63,865 nt of DNA, from contig WLWY01000004.1 in the NCBI GenBank assembly GCA_012103325.1, positions 1-63,865 on the forward strand. Reading direction: 5' to 3'. Shown piece by piece: positions 62,594 through 63,865 of this stretch; position 1 is the first letter of the stretch; each line of letters starts with the position of its first letter. The stretch is from Alphaproteobacteria bacterium (GTDB lineage Bacteria; Pseudomonadota; Alphaproteobacteria; UBA8366; GCA-2717185). The notes under the pieces were generated by a model, which was not told where the DNA came from, did not search any database, and was given only the letters and a program-made list of their open reading frames with translations. Both the position numbers and the translations under genes were made by a program.

Positions 62594-63865
62594 ATGAGCA
62601 CATTCGGCCACCTTGCAGCTACCGGGCTCGCAATCGCCTTCCTGAACCTGCTGCTGACATTGCAGAACATCTGGCCGACGCCATGGGTTAGACCGACAGC
62701 CGAAATTTCGATCGAAGTCGCTGCCATCGTGTTATTACTGGCCATTGCCACCGAAGTGCGGGACGCCGTCGGATCGAAACTGCGAAACCTAGGAATTGGT
62801 ATTCTGCTGATCCTCGTTGTCGGACGTTATGCGGATATCACCGCACCGTCTCTGTTCGGCCGGCCGGTCGATTTGTTCTGGGATGCGCCGCATTTGCCGC
62901 GTCTCGTCGCGATGATCGTTGAAAGCACGCCGCTGTGGCAGCTGGCCCTCTATACGCTCGGTGTTCTGGCCCTGGTGTCGGCAATCGTTTTCGCTGTTGC
63001 TCGGTCGGTCGACGCGTTGATCTCGGCTTTCGCGCGCGCGCGCCTGCGGCGCGGCTTTGCCGGCTTCGCATTCGTGATCCTCATTCTCTTCGGTGCCGGC
63101 ATCGGCAGCGACAAGATTGCGACCGAAGGGTGGTATTCGCTTCCCGTCACGCCGGTCTACGTCAAGCAAGCCGCTTTCATTGCCCGCGCGAAAACAGCCG
63201 ATAACAAGCAAACAGCACCGCTCGCGGCATCCGACCTAAAGAGGCTCAATGGTGCGGACGCGTTTTTGGTTTTCTTTGAGTCCTATGGCGCCGGGGCCTT
63301 CGAAACACCACGGATGCGCAACGCGCTCGCCGCCGATTACGCCGCTCTGAATACGTTTCTCGAAAGGTCCGGCTGGCGCGCCGCATCCGCCTTTATCGAC
63401 TCGCCGACATTCGGCGGCGCTTCCTGGCTCGCGCACTCGACCACCCTGTCGGGACGCTGGATCACGCGCGAAGCCGACTACCGCTTGTTCCTCGCCAATC
63501 CACCGGAGACACTCGTCGACCGGTTTCAAAGCGCCGGCTACCGGTCCATCTTGTTGCTGCCGGGTATCAAGCTGGACTGGCCGGAAGGACAGGCACTGCG
63601 CTTCGACCGCATCCTCGATGCCCGCGCGCTCGACTACAAGGGGCCACCATTCGGCTGGTGGACAATCCCCGACCAATACAGCCTCGAAACACTCCATCAA
63701 AGCGAGTTGCTGCGGCCGAACCGTCAGCCGCTGTTTATCACTTTCGCCTCGATCATGAGCCATATGCCCTTCGGTCCAACACCGCCATACCAACCCGACT
63801 GGCCCCGTATGACGACAGGCCAGCCGTTCGATCAAGCGCCCCTAGAAGCAGCATTGGCAACGACG
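62594..63865 (+). CDS. Sulfatase-like membrane protein, 3' end beyond window
   Basis: The first 424 codons of an alkaline phosphatase-superfamily membrane enzyme. Four or so N-terminal hydrophobic segments (about residues 8-28, 40-55, 70-80, 110-135, 155-170) precede a periplasmic domain with DAFLVFFESYGAGAFE, FGGASWLAHSTTLSG and FITFASIMSHMPFGP. These match LTA-synthase/phosphoglycerol-transferase-like proteins (COG1368), which move phospho-groups onto cell-surface glycans or hydrolyse sulfate esters. The ATG at 62594 has no clear ribosome site. The frame is open to the window end. Confidence 0.82.
   Translation, partial: MSTFGHLAATGLAIAFLNLLLTLQNIWPTPWVRPTAEISIEVAAIVLLLAIATEVRDAVGSKLRNLGIGILLILVVGRYADITAPSLFGRPVDLFWDAPHLPRLVAMIVESTPLWQLALYTLGVLALVSAIVFAVARSVDALISAFARARLRRGFAGFAFVILILFGAGIGSDKIATEGWYSLPVTPVYVKQAAFIARAKTADNKQTAPLAASDLKRLNGADAFLVFFESYGAGAFETPRMRNALAADYAALNTFLERSGWRAASAFIDSPTFGGASWLAHSTTLSGRWITREADYRLFLANPPETLVDRFQSAGYRSILLLPGIKLDWPEGQALRFDRILDARALDYKGPPFGWWTIPDQYSLETLHQSELLRPNRQPLFITFASIMSHMPFGPTPPYQPDWPRMTTGQPFDQAPLEAALATT

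Overview
The window looks like chromosomal DNA from a GC-rich alphaproteobacterium, probably a Rhodospirillales-like heterotroph. The basis is the gene content (SoxBDAG sarcosine oxidase, DUF4915, DUF1028, HyuAB, many CoA-ester enzymes), the codon bias and the short GC-rich intergenic palindromes. No rRNA, tRNA, CRISPR array or phage module was seen. The taxonomic call is inference; no marker gene here fixes it.

Layout. 1-2.8 kb: the N-terminal part of a very repetitive cadherin/Ig-like surface protein, cut by the window edge and broken by a cluster of small indels. 3.2-5.6 kb: an IS66-family element. 5.9-9.0 kb: a Gfo/Idh/MocA - TPP enzyme - membrane methyltransferase-like operon. 9.05-10.45 kb: small palindromic repeats, one split by an IS5-family element. 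10.5-16.7 kb: two acyl-CoA dehydrogenases, an SDR, an SMP-30/aldo-keto reductase pair and a redoxin gene with an in-frame TGA at the first cysteine of its CxxC motif, followed by a SECIS-like hairpin. 16.8-18.2 kb: a truncated globin next to a PAS-adenylate cyclase. 18.4-23.6 kb: soxBDAG. 23.7-28.3 kb: an unrecognised protein, a quinone reductase, a DUF1116 (AllG-like) protein, a CitE-like lyase and a GFA-family protein. 28.3-34.6 kb: GntR regulator plus dehydroquinase-like protein, divergent from a five-gene acyl-CoA catabolic operon, with a 9-bp inverted repeat between them. 34.9-41.3 kb: orphan histidine kinase, DksA-like protein, CMD-family protein, HyuAB. 41.3-53.7 kb: serine hydrolase, alpha/beta hydrolase, DUF1028, a lone cobC/cobD, ppk1, M28 peptidase, phosphodiesterase, SDR, hydrolase, ABC-F. 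53.8-56.25 kb: an AT-rich patch with a methyltransferase and a frameshifted phosphotransferase. 56.3-58.97 kb: a secondary stress-type FtsH with a small exported protein and cytochrome c. 58.97-63.87 kb: a fused kinase, a 2-hydroxyacid dehydrogenase, a decayed DUF4915 gene and a truncated sulfatase-like membrane protein.

Functionally this is mostly catabolic and accessory chromosome: several small operons that activate and oxidise organic acids, methylated amines and cyclic amides, each with few or no local regulators. The best candidate for something undescribed is the redoxin selenoprotein (14814-15410). Next are the globin/cyclase gene pair and the GntR-controlled pathway with its altered type II dehydroquinase homologue. 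All functions are read from sequence motifs and family knowledge; no searches or structure predictions were run.
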